A DNA stretch of 64,000 nucleotides from positions 183,276 to 247,275 of the forward strand of contig NZ_SDKK01000004.1 in NCBI RefSeq assembly GCF_008107625.1. Reading direction: 5' to 3'. Source of the DNA: Zoogloea oleivorans (GTDB taxonomy: Bacteria; Pseudomonadota; Gammaproteobacteria; Burkholderiales; Rhodocyclaceae). The notes beneath the pieces are model-generated. The model was given only the letters and a program-made list of their open reading frames with translations. It ran no database searches and was not told the origin of the DNA. Numbering within the stretch: the first letter of the stretch is position 1; every line of letters begins with the position of its first letter. Both the position numbers and the translations under genes were made by a program. Below, in pieces: positions 25,713 through 34,878 of the stretch.

Positions 25713-27830
25713 ATGAGCCAACTGGACGACAAGATCAATCAACACTTCGCTGGGCTGGTGGTTCGCAAGGACCTTGTCAAGATGGTGAAGGGCAACGCCA
25801 TCGTGCCCACCTACGTGCTGGAGTACCTGCTCGGCCAGTATTGCGCAACCAACGACGAGACCACCATTCAGGCGGGCATCGACACGGTGCGCGAAATCCT
25901 GCGCAAGCATTATGTGCATCGCAACGAGGCGGGGCTGGTGCGCTCCACCATCAAGGAGAAGGGGCGGCATAAGGTCATCGACCGCATCAGTGTGGCGCTG
26001 AACGACAAGTCGGATGCCTATGAGGCCGAGTTTGCCAACCTGGGCATCAAAAAGGTGATCATCGACTCAGCCACGGTGAAGGCCCACCCCAAGCTACTTG
26101 TGGGCGGCGTGTGGTGCATCGCCGAGCTGGAGTACCTGTTCACCGAAGACAAGAATGCGACGCCTTGGGTGCTGTCCTCCATCAAGCCGATTCAGCTCTC
26201 GCACTTCGACTTCCATGGCTATGTGGAGGCCCGCAAGCAGTTCACCACGGACGAGTGGATTGACCTGCTGATCCAGAGCGTGGGCTTTAACCCGCAGATG
26301 TTCGGCAAGCGCAACAAGCTCAGCCAACTGGTGCGGCTCATTCCCTTCTGCGAGCGTAACTTCAACCTGATCGAGCTGGGCCCCAAGGGCACTGGCAAGT
26401 CGCACATCTACTCGGAGTTTTCACCGCACGGCATTCTGATCTCCGGTGGTGAGGTGACCGTGCCTAAGCTGTTCGTACACAACGGCACGGGCAAGTTGGG
26501 CCTGGTGGGCTATTGGGACGTTGTGGCCTTTGACGAATTCGCCGGCAAGCAAAAGCGCGTGGACAAGGCGCTGGTGGACATCATGAAAAACTACATGGCC
26601 AACAAGTCGTTTTCGCGCGGGGTGGAAACGCTGGGCGCGGAGGCCAGCATGGTTTTCGTGGGCAATACCGACCACACGGTGCCCTATATGCTCAAGCATT
26701 CGGACCTCTTCGACCCGCTGCCCGAGAAGTTCCATGACTCGGCCTTTCTGGATCGCATCCACAGCTACATCCCGGGCTGGGAGGTTGATGTGATTCGCGG
26801 GGAGATGTTCTCCAGCGGCTACGGCTTCGTGGTGGACTACTTGGCTGAGATTCTTCGTTCCTTGCGCAGCCATGACTTCTCTGACCGGTATAAGGCGCAC
26901 TTCCGGCTGTCGGATGACATCTCAACCCGTGACCGCGATGGCATCAACAAGACCTTCTCGGGTCTGATGAAAATTCTGTACCCGCAGGGCGATGCGAGTG
27001 TCGAAGAAATCGAAGAGCTGCTTCGGGTCGCGATCGAGGGACGCAAGAGAGTCAAGGATCAGCTCCTGCGCATCGATGCAACTTATCCCGCCGTTCGTTT
27101 TGCCTACTTCGATCCACAAGGGGCAGAGCGCCTGGTGACGACGCTCGAAGAACAGGAGTACCCCGGCGCCTACCATCGCAAATTGGCGGACGACGGTGCG
27201 GCTGAGCCCGCACCTGACCTGACAGTGCCATCTGGGGGAGCCGCTGCCATTTCCCAAGCGCGCACCCAAGAAAGCGCCAATCCAGATCAGACGCCCGAGC
27301 CCACGCTCAAGGAGCAGCACCGGGTCTTTCAGGAAAACCAGCGTGGGGTGACGTTCGACCAGTTGTTTGGCCCCTATTTGGTCGGCGCAAAGCGCATCAT
27401 CGTGACCGACCCTTATTTGCGTACTTTCTATCAGCAACGCAACCTGATGGAACTACTAGAAACAATCAGCCGATTTGCTCGTCCGGAAGATGAAGTGGCT
27501 GTTCATGTTGTCACCGTCGAAGACGAATTCAATGGCGAGCGCCAGACCGAGAACTTTCAGAAGATGTCTGATGCCTGCGCCAGCATCGGCATCCAGTTTT
27601 CTTGGGCCTTCGACACCACCGGCACCAAGCACGACCGCGACATAACCACTGACCATGGTTGGAAAGTCGTGCTCAGCCGGGGACTCGATGTGTTTCAGCG
27701 CTGCGAACTGAACGACGCCTTCAGCTTTGCCAACCGTATGCAGCAACATCGTCAGTGCAAGGAGTTCAATGTGACGTTCGTGAAATTGCAATGCCAAGCA
27801 CCGGCGAACCCATCTTCCCCGGCTTTTTAG
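25713..27830 (+). CDS. brxL: BREX Lon-like ATPase BrxL with C-terminal PLD-like domain
   Basis: 705 residues. AAA+ core: Walker A ELGPKGTGKS (221-230), Walker B WDVVAFDEFAG, sensor-1 MVFVGNTDH. After a low-complexity linker (about 485-530) comes a C-terminal domain with GVTFDQLFGPYLVGAKRIIVTDPYL and ITTDHGWKVVLSRGLDVFQ, which I read as the MIT_C phospholipase-D-like domain found on some BrxL. BrxL forms DNA-binding ring assemblies and acts in defence but not in methylation. It is the last gene of the BREX operon. Confidence 0.9.
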   Translation: MSQLDDKINQHFAGLVVRKDLVKMVKGNAIVPTYVLEYLLGQYCATNDETTIQAGIDTVREILRKHYVHRNEAGLVRSTIKEKGRHKVIDRISVALNDKSDAYEAEFANLGIKKVIIDSATVKAHPKLLVGGVWCIAELEYLFTEDKNATPWVLSSIKPIQLSHFDFHGYVEARKQFTTDEWIDLLIQSVGFNPQMFGKRNKLSQLVRLIPFCERNFNLIELGPKGTGKSHIYSEFSPHGILISGGEVTVPKLFVHNGTGKLGLVGYWDVVAFDEFAGKQKRVDKALVDIMKNYMANKSFSRGVETLGAEASMVFVGNTDHTVPYMLKHSDLFDPLPEKFHDSAFLDRIHSYIPGWEVDVIRGEMFSSGYGFVVDYLAEILRSLRSHDFSDRYKAHFRLSDDISTRDRDGINKTFSGLMKILYPQGDASVEEIEELLRVAIEGRKRVKDQLLRIDATYPAVRFAYFDPQGAERLVTTLEEQEYPGAYHRKLADDGAAEPAPDLTVPSGGAAAISQARTQESANPDQTPEPTLKEQHRVFQENQRGVTFDQLFGPYLVGAKRIIVTDPYLRTFYQQRNLMELLETISRFARPEDEVAVHVVTVEDEFNGERQTENFQKMSDACASIGIQFSWAFDTTGTKHDRDITTDHGWKVVLSRGLDVFQRCELNDAFSFANRMQQHRQCKEFNVTFVKLQCQAPANPSSPAF

Positions 27831-27938
27831 TCGCCCCTGAGCAACCCGCCGGCCCCTTTCCCCGCGCAGGCTGAGGCCCCATGAGGCCTTGCCGAACCCT
27901 CCAGCATCCAGTGCAATGGCATTCACTTTCTGGAAGAT

Positions 27939-28070
27939 TTGGAGCGCAGGTTTTCAACGACGACCCCGGATTCTTTCCGCGCCCGGCCGGACGTGATGCT
28001 CGATCTACGTCACCCGCTGGCGGTGTTGGCCACCCGCATGCCGTGGACCGGGATCGAATGGCGCTGGCGC
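27939..28070 (+). pseudogene. IS5-family transposase, N-terminal fragment
   Basis: The translation includes SFRARPDVMLDLRHPLAVL and ATRMPWTGIE, resembling the N-terminal block of the IS5-family group whose C-terminus reads RHAVEPVIGHLK, and it then loses similarity. The matching C-terminal fragment is at 34308-34823 on the same strand. No intact frame. The identification rests on a short stretch. Confidence 0.4.
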
Positions 28071-28074
28071 CGTG

Positions 28075-28282
28075 CTTTGCCCTCAAGGGATCGCCAACCC
28101 AAGGGCGCCCGATCGAAGGTCTGGATCTGTTCGGCCCAACACTGCAGGTGGCGCCGCTGACCTGTGTGCCCGACCTCGAAATCGATCCGCCGCTTGTCGG
28201 TGTTCAGCTCGACCTTGATGACCTGCCACAGCGCTTGCAGCCCAAGGGATGCAGTGAAAAGGGCTTCGACCTGAAGACTCAT
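28075..28282 (-). pseudogene. ISL3-family transposase, N-terminal remnant
   Basis: The minus-strand frame ALFTASLGLQALWQVIKVEL then RRIDFEV, HLQCW and WRSLE corresponds to the zinc-ribbon N-terminus of ISL3 transposases, with the usual cysteines mostly lost. It stops abruptly at the IS5-type fragment. The 170 bp from 28283 to 28451 holds no gene I can see. Confidence 0.45.
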
Positions 28283-28451
28283 TGCAACGTCTGGAATGCT
28301 GAGGAGAGTGGCGTTGAACCACCGATCACGCCGACCGGAAACCTGTCAAGCTCCACAGTTTTTGTAGGGTTTTACCACCATAATGTGGCCGGGCTCCGCC
28401 CTCTCACGCCTCTTATCACCTCGACGGCATGAATAGGCGGCCCCGTGGATA

Positions 28452-28937
28452 CTAGGCGCTGACTAGTATGCACCGTTCGATCTCCACTCCTCCCGACAGA
28501 CCCAGCCACAATTCGCCGCTCCACCCCACGATCAAGAACGCCATGGGCGTTTGCCGCTGACGACAGATCTTGTGCCACTCGTTGAGATCGGTCGCAGATG
28601 GGCTGGGATGGTGCTCCGGATGTGTATGCCATTCGCCCAAATAGTCCATCTTCCTGTCACTGGCGTTCCACTGGTGAAGGGCGATCTCCTGGTGATGGCG
28701 TGCGGAACGCTTGAACAGGTAGCGCCAGCCGCGATCACCGGCCTGCGGTGCTGTAGCCATGGTCACGTGCAAATGGGCACCGCGCCGGTACCCCAGCAGG
28801 ATGCCACCGGATTCAGGCTTGCCGGTGCTGTCCTGCCAGTGCTTGTCCATCAACGCCAAGGGCTCGGCCTCGACGAGGACCAGCCCAGCGGTAAGGTGCA
28901 GGCCATGCCAGACTAGGGCCGAGCGCATGCTGGACAT
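28452..28937 (-). CDS. cap3: CBASS 1 deconjugase Cap3 (JAB/JAMM)
   Basis: 161 residues from ATG 28937 (ATG 28928 possible). JAMM metalloprotease motif EWHTHPEHHPSPSATD with an upstream ESGGILLG. Cap3 removes the CD-NTase from targets to which Cap2 has conjugated it. It overlaps the cap2 stop by about 25 bp, the last gene of a minus-strand type II CBASS operon. The larger open frame upstream to 29228 runs inside cap2 and is not used. Confidence 0.87.
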   Translation of the reverse strand: MSSMRSALVWHGLHLTAGLVLVEAEPLALMDKHWQDSTGKPESGGILLGYRRGAHLHVTMATAPQAGDRGWRYLFKRSARHHQEIALHQWNASDRKMDYLGEWHTHPEHHPSPSATDLNEWHKICRQRQTPMAFLIVGWSGELWLGLSGGVEIERCILVSA

Positions 28938-30580
28938 CCAGCCATCCGGGTCAGGTTTTGGCTCTTCACCTTGTATACATCCGCGTTTTCTTGGCTGCGC
29001 GTGCGAAAGCGCGGGGATGGATCCCCTTGAAGCCAGGCGCAAACCATATCGCTGGCAAGGGCCGCCGCGTGCATCGGGGCCGACACCGCATAAGGCGTGT
29101 ACGCGCGGCATCCATCCGTGCGCCGCAAGGGCTCCGTCTTGAGCAAAGGAAACCGTTCCTGGCGATGGACGCGTGCGTTGGGAACGAGGAGACAGCGGTA
29201 GCAGGCCCCGCCTTCTGAATCTGCCCACAAGGCTTGCACAGACTCCCCATTGCCACGAATCCAGACGTGCAGCAGGGGTGTTGGGGTCCCGCGCTGTAGC
29301 CGTAGTCTATTGAGGTACTCGCTCACCGACTCCTCGCCCGTCGCATCGACGATCAGTTCAGCCGCGAACAGTTGCGAATGATCAAACGCGCTGCAGGCAT
29401 GGGCTTCGATGGCCGAGTGGGGAAACTGGCGAAGTAGTTCGTCCGTCAAGGCTCCGGCCTTGGTTTGCATCAATGCGGGGTAGCCCAGAACATGACGTCC
29501 CAGGTTCTCCGGCCCAAGGTCATCGGGATCAATAAGTTTGAGTCGTCCGAGCTTGCCCGTGCCGGCGCCCAATCGCACCAGCGCGGCTGCAACGAACGAG
29601 CCGATTGCGCCGCATCCCACCACGGTTACCCGCTGGTTGTAGAGGTCCTTGTAGCTGAGGTTCCTGTTGTGCACGAAGCGACTGCCCACCTCGCGAAGCG
29701 CCATGCGGAACAGGTGCTGGGCGCCACCGGCGTTGTGCAGGTAATTCCGGTAGCGCTTGGGGCTGTTGGCGTATCCCAGCCGTTTGAGCTGATCCAAGTC
29801 GAAGCCAAAACCGAGCCACCCCACCAGAGTTTTCACCGCAAAGGCGGCATAGGTTTGCTGCAGGTAATCCTTCTCGCCGAGCGCTTTCTGGATCCCCGCA
29901 TACAGGGTACAGTCCCAGCTCCGGACCCAAGCGAAGAGCTCCTTCACTGTCCGGGGCATCTGCGCCGGTACGCGCGGAGGGACAGTGGTCTGGAGCAACC
30001 AGCATCGATATCGTGATGCCGTCACGGCGGCCCCCAGTGTCCGAGCCAGCCGATGCGCTTCGTCCGGATCGCAGGATACGAGGGCATGCTTTCGTTCCCC
30101 CTGCCTCATGATGAAATACTTGGCGGTCGTTGCCTGCGGTTGGATGTCGCCCAGGAAAACGGTCCACGGCAAGGACAACTGCCCGTACTCCCAATGAGCC
30201 GGGAACTCGCTCTGGATGTCGTCGATGCGGTACTCCGGATCGGCGGCGATCCGGTCCAGCATGACAGTAGCTTGGTCCAGACATTGCGCCAACGCTATGG
30301 CGGGATCGTAGCTATCCAAGGTCACGGCGCCCGGCGCGAAGTAGCACAGATGGCCGAGGACATCGACGTGAGGCATAAGTGCGGGGAGAAAGGCCGGGCG
30401 CTCAGCCAACGAGATCCGAGGATATTCCAGGAAATTCCAGTCCTCGATGGTTAGTTTGACGGGCACCGGCCCTTTGGTGCACGGCAGCGAGCCCATAAAG
30501 ACGCGACGAGGCGTCCGCGCGGCCACAGGATGAAATCCACGGCTTCGCAGCAGCCTCAGCGATTCACCCAACGCCGTCAC
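28913..30580 (-). CDS. cap2: CBASS 1 E1-E2 conjugating enzyme Cap2
   Basis: 555 residues. N-terminal E2-like domain with the likely catalytic Cys79 in HLCYFAPGAVTLDSYDP. C-terminal ThiF/E1 domain: VTVVGCGAIGSFVAAALVRLGAG (ATP site), LIDPDDLGPENLGRH, and the E1 cysteine about Cys491 in GCRAYTPYAVSAP. The protein ends in a CPAC motif also present in CBASS 2. Cap2 primes the CD-NTase by linking its C-terminal glycine to targets. It starts 12 bp after the CD-NTase stop. Confidence 0.9.
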   Translation of the reverse strand: MTALGESLRLLRSRGFHPVAARTPRRVFMGSLPCTKGPVPVKLTIEDWNFLEYPRISLAERPAFLPALMPHVDVLGHLCYFAPGAVTLDSYDPAIALAQCLDQATVMLDRIAADPEYRIDDIQSEFPAHWEYGQLSLPWTVFLGDIQPQATTAKYFIMRQGERKHALVSCDPDEAHRLARTLGAAVTASRYRCWLLQTTVPPRVPAQMPRTVKELFAWVRSWDCTLYAGIQKALGEKDYLQQTYAAFAVKTLVGWLGFGFDLDQLKRLGYANSPKRYRNYLHNAGGAQHLFRMALREVGSRFVHNRNLSYKDLYNQRVTVVGCGAIGSFVAAALVRLGAGTGKLGRLKLIDPDDLGPENLGRHVLGYPALMQTKAGALTDELLRQFPHSAIEAHACSAFDHSQLFAAELIVDATGEESVSEYLNRLRLQRGTPTPLLHVWIRGNGESVQALWADSEGGACYRCLLVPNARVHRQERFPLLKTEPLRRTDGCRAYTPYAVSAPMHAAALASDMVCAWLQGDPSPRFRTRSQENADVYKVKSQNLTRMAGCPACARP

Positions 30581-30592
30581 GTGATCGTGCCT

Positions 30593-31765
30593 TCAGCCGG
30601 CCTTGGTGGAAGGGATTACCGGCGCCACCACGCGCGATGCGGGTGTGTTGCGGATGGTGTCCGAATCGCTGTCGAACTCCACACGCGTACTGTCCATCGG
30701 CAGACGCTCACCGAACTGCTGACGCAATCGGGCAACCACTACCTCCTTCTCGTGCAGTGCCGACTCGCGCGCCTGGAACAATTGCGCGGCCAAGCGACCG
30801 AAGAGCTGGGCGGCCGCCTCACGGTCGGCTTCCTGGAGTCGGTTGAAATCCTCCACGCCGTCATCGATTCCCGGCTCGCGGATTTCACCTAGGAAGGCGC
30901 GGCTTAGGCGCCGGGCGGCATCCTCCAGCGCACGATCGTCGCGGCCAGCGCGTGGTTCGAACCCCTGCGCCACTGCGATCATGATCGATACCGAGGTGGG
31001 GCCGCCCTGCTGCCACTGGTAGTCACGCCAAGCCTTCAGGCAGCGGCAGACCCGGCGCAGTTGCGGGCCGTGTTCCTCGAATCGGTCCATAAACCAGTTA
31101 GCGACGACCTCGGGGTCCGACGGCTTCCATTCACCCTTGCGCGTAGCCATGACCACGCTGTCCAAGTCTTCCCACTGTTGTCGGGTCTCAATGGCCTCCG
31201 CGAAATCGATGCTTTCCACGCTGGCGGAGTCGTACGAGGCATGGGCTTTGGCCAAGGCCACCGATTCGGTGATCTTCTCGAACTCCTCCATAGGTGCCGC
31301 ATACAACGGGACATCAATGTGCGCCCAAGGGGCCACCTGGATGCGAATGCAAGTGGCCTTGCCGGGAAGCAGTTCCCACTCCTCCTTGTCGCAGAGCTCT
31401 TCTAAGAGTTGCTCGACCAAGACGAAGTAGGCCTTGGCCATGTCATGGGGCGGCCCGTTCTCCTCCCACACTGTGACCGGCAGATAGACCCCATAGTCCC
31501 AGTCCATTTCCTGGGGTGGCATCATGGCCGGCACGACGCATGTGTCGTAGGACCATGAGCCTTGCGTCCGGAAACGCGGCGTCACGCTGCGGTCCATACC
31601 AAGGACGGTTTTGGTGGCCAGGCTGATGCGCGGCTTGAGGTGGCTCTCGATCTTTTTGACACACGACCGCAGATAGCGGCGCTGCTCCATGTCAGGACGA
31701 ATACGACTCTCGAACGCATCCGCATCCACGCCGCTTTGGAAGAATAGCTTGGGGAACTTTAGCAT
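30593..31765 (-). CDS. CBASS 1 DncV-like cyclic nucleotide synthase
   Basis: 390 residues. Nucleotidyltransferase core: TPRFRTQGSWSYDT (GS at 69-70), metal ligands Asp88 and Asp90 in QEMDWDYGVYLP, third Asp151 in HIDVPLYA, then WFMDRFEEHGPQLRRVCRCLKAWRDYQW and GGPTSVSIMIAV. This closely tracks Vibrio DncV (clade A), which makes 3',3'-cGAMP. The C-terminus STKAG ends in glycine, the residue Cap2 conjugates. The start overlaps the capV stop by 7 bp. Confidence 0.92.
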   Translation of the reverse strand: MLKFPKLFFQSGVDADAFESRIRPDMEQRRYLRSCVKKIESHLKPRISLATKTVLGMDRSVTPRFRTQGSWSYDTCVVPAMMPPQEMDWDYGVYLPVTVWEENGPPHDMAKAYFVLVEQLLEELCDKEEWELLPGKATCIRIQVAPWAHIDVPLYAAPMEEFEKITESVALAKAHASYDSASVESIDFAEAIETRQQWEDLDSVVMATRKGEWKPSDPEVVANWFMDRFEEHGPQLRRVCRCLKAWRDYQWQQGGPTSVSIMIAVAQGFEPRAGRDDRALEDAARRLSRAFLGEIREPGIDDGVEDFNRLQEADREAAAQLFGRLAAQLFQARESALHEKEVVVARLRQQFGERLPMDSTRVEFDSDSDTIRNTPASRVVAPVIPSTKAG

Positions 31766-32781
31766 TGGGTTTCTCGGGCGGCGTTAGGGCCGTAGTAGAA
31801 CTTCGGGGGAGCGCAGTGGTGGTGGAGAAACGCCTGACAGTCCTCGCGGCCCAGGCAAATCTTTGATTTCTCGGAGGCTGCGCCGATCAGCACTTCGCGC
31901 GCGGGCCCATTGGTCTTGTCCAGCGCAACAGCCCCGGCCCGCTCGTCGGTCAGCACATCATCCAATGGCACGTAGCGAGCTCCCAGACGATGCTGGAGCA
32001 TGAAGTCACAGAGCGACTCCTGGACCGAGATCGACAGCCCAAACAGCCGCTTTGGCATATTGGCGGGATGGATGCCACCCCAGTCGTAGGTTCCTCCATT
32101 GCGGTTGCGGCAAGGGTCCGCCGTAAACTTCGAGGACATTGTGCCAATTGACATCATGTGCACGGACTCGGGCTGTTGCCCGAGAAAGGTCTGGGCCTCG
32201 TGAAGAGCCAGCAGCCCGGGTGCATTGGCGTAAAGGCCGCCATCCACGTACTGGTTGTTGTTGAAAGTGTGCCTGGGAAAATATGCGGGGGCCGCACTCG
32301 TCGCTAGGGCAACATCCACCAAGCGGAACTGATGGTCGCGCTTGAACGACGCGTGATGGGGCGTCTTGAACAGTTGCGGCTGTCCCGCCGAATAGTTGAT
32401 CGCGGGCACAATGACCGGATGCTTGCAGGCGCCCAGCGTCTTCTCGCCGAAAAGTTCCGTTGCGCTCAGTAGTCGCTTCAGGGGCTCCGGGGAGTATGGG
32501 GCGCGCACGATCCCCCACAGTGAGAAGCGGCGTCTGAAGATCTCCTGCCCATGTTGCTCGAAGAGTTTGACCATCTGCTCGGCGGGAATCTCCATAGCGA
32601 CCGCCAGGGCCAGGATTCCGCCAATGGACGTGCCAGCGATCAAGTCGAACCGCCGGGCGATGGGGCCACCGATATCCTCTTCAAGATCAGCCAGGATCTT
32701 GGCCGTGTAGAGCCCACGATAGCCCCCTCCGGAAAGCGCCAGTACCTGAAAGCGCGCTTGTTCTGAATCCATCTTTTGCAT
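31759..32781 (-). CDS. capV: CBASS 1 patatin-like phospholipase effector CapV
   Basis: 340 residues from ATG 32781, which overlaps the upstream stop (TAATG). Patatin motifs: oxyanion SGGGYRG (17-23), nucleophile GTSIG with Ser52, and catalytic Asp180 in YVDGGLYANAP. CapV is switched on by cGAMP and degrades the inner membrane, killing the infected cell. Directly upstream of the CD-NTase, as in the V. cholerae system. Confidence 0.92.
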   Translation of the reverse strand: MQKMDSEQARFQVLALSGGGYRGLYTAKILADLEEDIGGPIARRFDLIAGTSIGGILALAVAMEIPAEQMVKLFEQHGQEIFRRRFSLWGIVRAPYSPEPLKRLLSATELFGEKTLGACKHPVIVPAINYSAGQPQLFKTPHHASFKRDHQFRLVDVALATSAAPAYFPRHTFNNNQYVDGGLYANAPGLLALHEAQTFLGQQPESVHMMSIGTMSSKFTADPCRNRNGGTYDWGGIHPANMPKRLFGLSISVQESLCDFMLQHRLGARYVPLDDVLTDERAGAVALDKTNGPAREVLIGAASEKSKICLGREDCQAFLHHHCAPPKFYYGPNAARETQC

Positions 32782-33059
32782 TAGGCCTCGATGGTGTGGG
32801 TCCAAACAGGAAGCCCACTTTCAGATAGGTATTCCACCAGCGGCGGACTACCAAAGAACTGAACTCGGCCACCGGACATAAAAGCCAGGGCCGACTGATC
32901 GACTCGTAGATTGGCACGCCTGGCTTTGGCAGTCAGTTCTGCGAGAAGCTGGGCGTTGTCATCGCGTGCGCCGGATGAGGACCGCGCCTCGAAGACAGCA
33001 AAATTAATCCAACCGCCGCTACGGGCATGCTCACGAAGATGGGCGAGATTGACCCTCAT
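32781..33059 (-). CDS. Unknown 92-residue protein in CBASS 1 operon
   Basis: Start MRVNLAHLREHARSGGW at 33059 with AGGAGG just upstream; the longer frame to 33101 lacks support. INFAVFEARSSSGARDDNAQLLAELTAKARRANLRVD and SALAFMSGGRVQFFGSPPLVEYL suggest a small alpha/beta protein. It is coupled to capV by a TAATG overlap and lies between the CapW regulator and the effector. I do not recognise the family; it is not a standard cap gene known to me. Confidence 0.7.
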   Translation of the reverse strand: MRVNLAHLREHARSGGWINFAVFEARSSSGARDDNAQLLAELTAKARRANLRVDQSALAFMSGGRVQFFGSPPLVEYLSESGLPVWTHTIEA

Positions 33060-33131
33060 TGATTCCTCCTTGTCCAAATCTATCCCGAACATGAAGGGCA
33101 TTATTACGCCGGTAGTAGCTCAATTAGTGAC

Positions 33132-34124
33132 CTAGTAACTTTCGAGTAGCGAATTTCTTGTTGCTGCGGCGCACAGCAAGACGTGTAATTTGCGTCGCAA
33201 TTCGGGGGGACCAAGCACCTCTACTTCCGGGCTGTGGCGCAGGAGGTCCATGATCAGTTCCTGATCATTTGAGTAGGGTACCTCTAGCATATAGCTGCCA
33301 TCTTCTAGGTAGGAGCTCGTCTGGTCATGGTGCCAGGTCTCCTTACCAACCCATTGGGCGCGATCCGAAGTGAATTTCAAGAGTGCTCGGTGCGCGGCTG
33401 CTCCGGCGAAGATCCCATAGCCGCTGCGAAAGTGCTCTTGCATCTCCTTGGGACTAACCTCAATGGCAAGTTCGTCGAGTACTCGAATGGACTGAATTGC
33501 ATCGAGCGCAAACGAGCGGAGTGCGTTCTTACTGTGGCACCAAGCGTCGAGGATCCAGTTCTCTCGATAGTGCACCAGTTGCTGCGGAGAAATGACTCTT
33601 CTTGTGCTCTCCTTGCGGTCCCGATTCCAATACTCTATGTACAGGCGCTTGCCTTCCACCAGTCCGCTAGCTATTTGCTGGAAGTGCTTTGACTCGACCT
33701 TACGCGGTGCGAAATGAATTAGACGAAGTTTGTGCTCGATAGAGTGTTCTGAAATGGTGCCTTCTGCCAGCATGCTGCGAAGCCGCGATTTCAGAGGAGC
33801 GACATGCTCCTTGAGCAGACCAGGCTGAACACCTTCGACAAGGTGCAACATAGTTAAAAGTGCGATGACTTCTGATGAGTCGAACCAAACTCCCGGTAGT
33901 TCAAATCTACCTCCTTCAGCCAGATCGTCCCGAATGACCCATCCGCGTTTAGTCCTATCCCATTCGAGCGGGCATCCAACACGGTCTCGAAGAAAGTCAA
34001 AGTCCCGCTTGAGCGTTGCCTCTGAAACTTCCAGTTCCTCCTTAAGGAACGACATTGAAGCCGAACCGCGCTGGCGTATGAAGCTGACAATTTTCGTGAT
34101 GCGCTCTATGCAAACCTTGGACAC
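33132..34124 (-). CDS. capW: CBASS-associated WYL regulator CapW
   Basis: 330 residues. N-terminal winged HTH (ITKIVSFIRQRGSASMSFLKEELEVSEATLKRDFDFLR), WYL domain (KRLYIEYWNRDRKESTRRVISPQQLVHYRENWILDAWCH) and WCX-like C-terminus (SYMLEVPYSNDQELIMDLLRHSPEVEVLGP). CapW repressors sit upstream of CBASS operons and derepress them under stress. Here it is on the same strand, 72 bp upstream of the next gene, and probably controls it. A different WYL protein, BrxR, controls BREX in the same island. Confidence 0.85.
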   Translation of the reverse strand: MSKVCIERITKIVSFIRQRGSASMSFLKEELEVSEATLKRDFDFLRDRVGCPLEWDRTKRGWVIRDDLAEGGRFELPGVWFDSSEVIALLTMLHLVEGVQPGLLKEHVAPLKSRLRSMLAEGTISEHSIEHKLRLIHFAPRKVESKHFQQIASGLVEGKRLYIEYWNRDRKESTRRVISPQQLVHYRENWILDAWCHSKNALRSFALDAIQSIRVLDELAIEVSPKEMQEHFRSGYGIFAGAAAHRALLKFTSDRAQWVGKETWHHDQTSSYLEDGSYMLEVPYSNDQELIMDLLRHSPEVEVLGPPELRRKLHVLLCAAATRNSLLESY

Positions 34125-34307
34125 TCTCCCTCCCTTGGACAGATATCGCTGCGTCCGCTAAGCCCTTGAGGCGGAGTAGAATTATGCCTGAAAAATACAC
34201 TTGAGGCCCGAGAGCTAGATCAGTGGCGAGTTGCAGCGTAAGCACCCGGCCAACCCATCTTGCCCATGCTCTTCAGGGCTTAGCTGCGTCAGCCCGCTTC
34301 CAGCGAT

Positions 34308-34823
34308 GGGGCATCCGGCATTGCCACCACCGAGAAAGGCAACCTGATCGTCGGCGCCCGGGCCTTTCCCGGCAATCCCTACGACGGCCACACCCTCGCC
34401 GAGCAGATCGAGCAGGCGACGATCCTGATGCAGGACGTCAAAGACGCCCCGAAGCCCCACACCACCATCGTCGATCTGGGCTATCGGGGTGTCGAAGTGC
34501 CGGGGGTCGAGATCATCCACCGCGGCCGGATCAAGAGCCTGAGCGCCAAGGCCCGCCGCCTGCTTAGACGGCGTCATGCAGTCGAGCCGGTGATCGGGCA
34601 TCTGAAGGACGACCGCGGACTATGGCGGAACTGGCTGAAAGGATCGGAAGGGGATGTGCTGAACCCGGTGCTGTGTGCCGCCGGGTACAACCTGCTCTGG
34701 TTGATGCGGGCCATTGCCCGGCTGGGGCTGAAGGCCCTTTTTGCGCTCTGCGTGCTGGTCGGGATGCGTCGAAAACTGAGCAGCTGCAGGCTCGCAAACT
34801 GGGCGACCAGCTGGACAATATAG
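34308..34823 (+). pseudogene. IS5-family transposase, C-terminal fragment
   Basis: Open translation from IATTEKGNLIVGARAFPGNP through GYRGVEVPG to RRHAVEPVIGHLKDDRG and CAAGYNLLWLMRAI: the last third of an IS5-family DDE transposase, with the Glu of the triad in AVEPVIGHLK. The N-terminal two thirds and any start are missing. A fragment of the same type of transposase lies at 27939-28070. Bases 34125-34307 hold no gene. Confidence 0.75.
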
Positions 34824-34878
34824 TCGAAAGCAGGTTGCGTCATCGAGGCCTACCCAGCCACCAAGTTGCGCAGAGCCG

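Noticed and set aside
27881-28432. 183-codon plus-strand frame after brxL
   Set aside because: It spans two transposase remnants in opposite directions, so it is a composite of relics.
28938-29228. N-terminal extension of Cap3 in CBASS 1
   Set aside because: The extension lies entirely inside the cap2 coding sequence in another frame and has no domain similarity.
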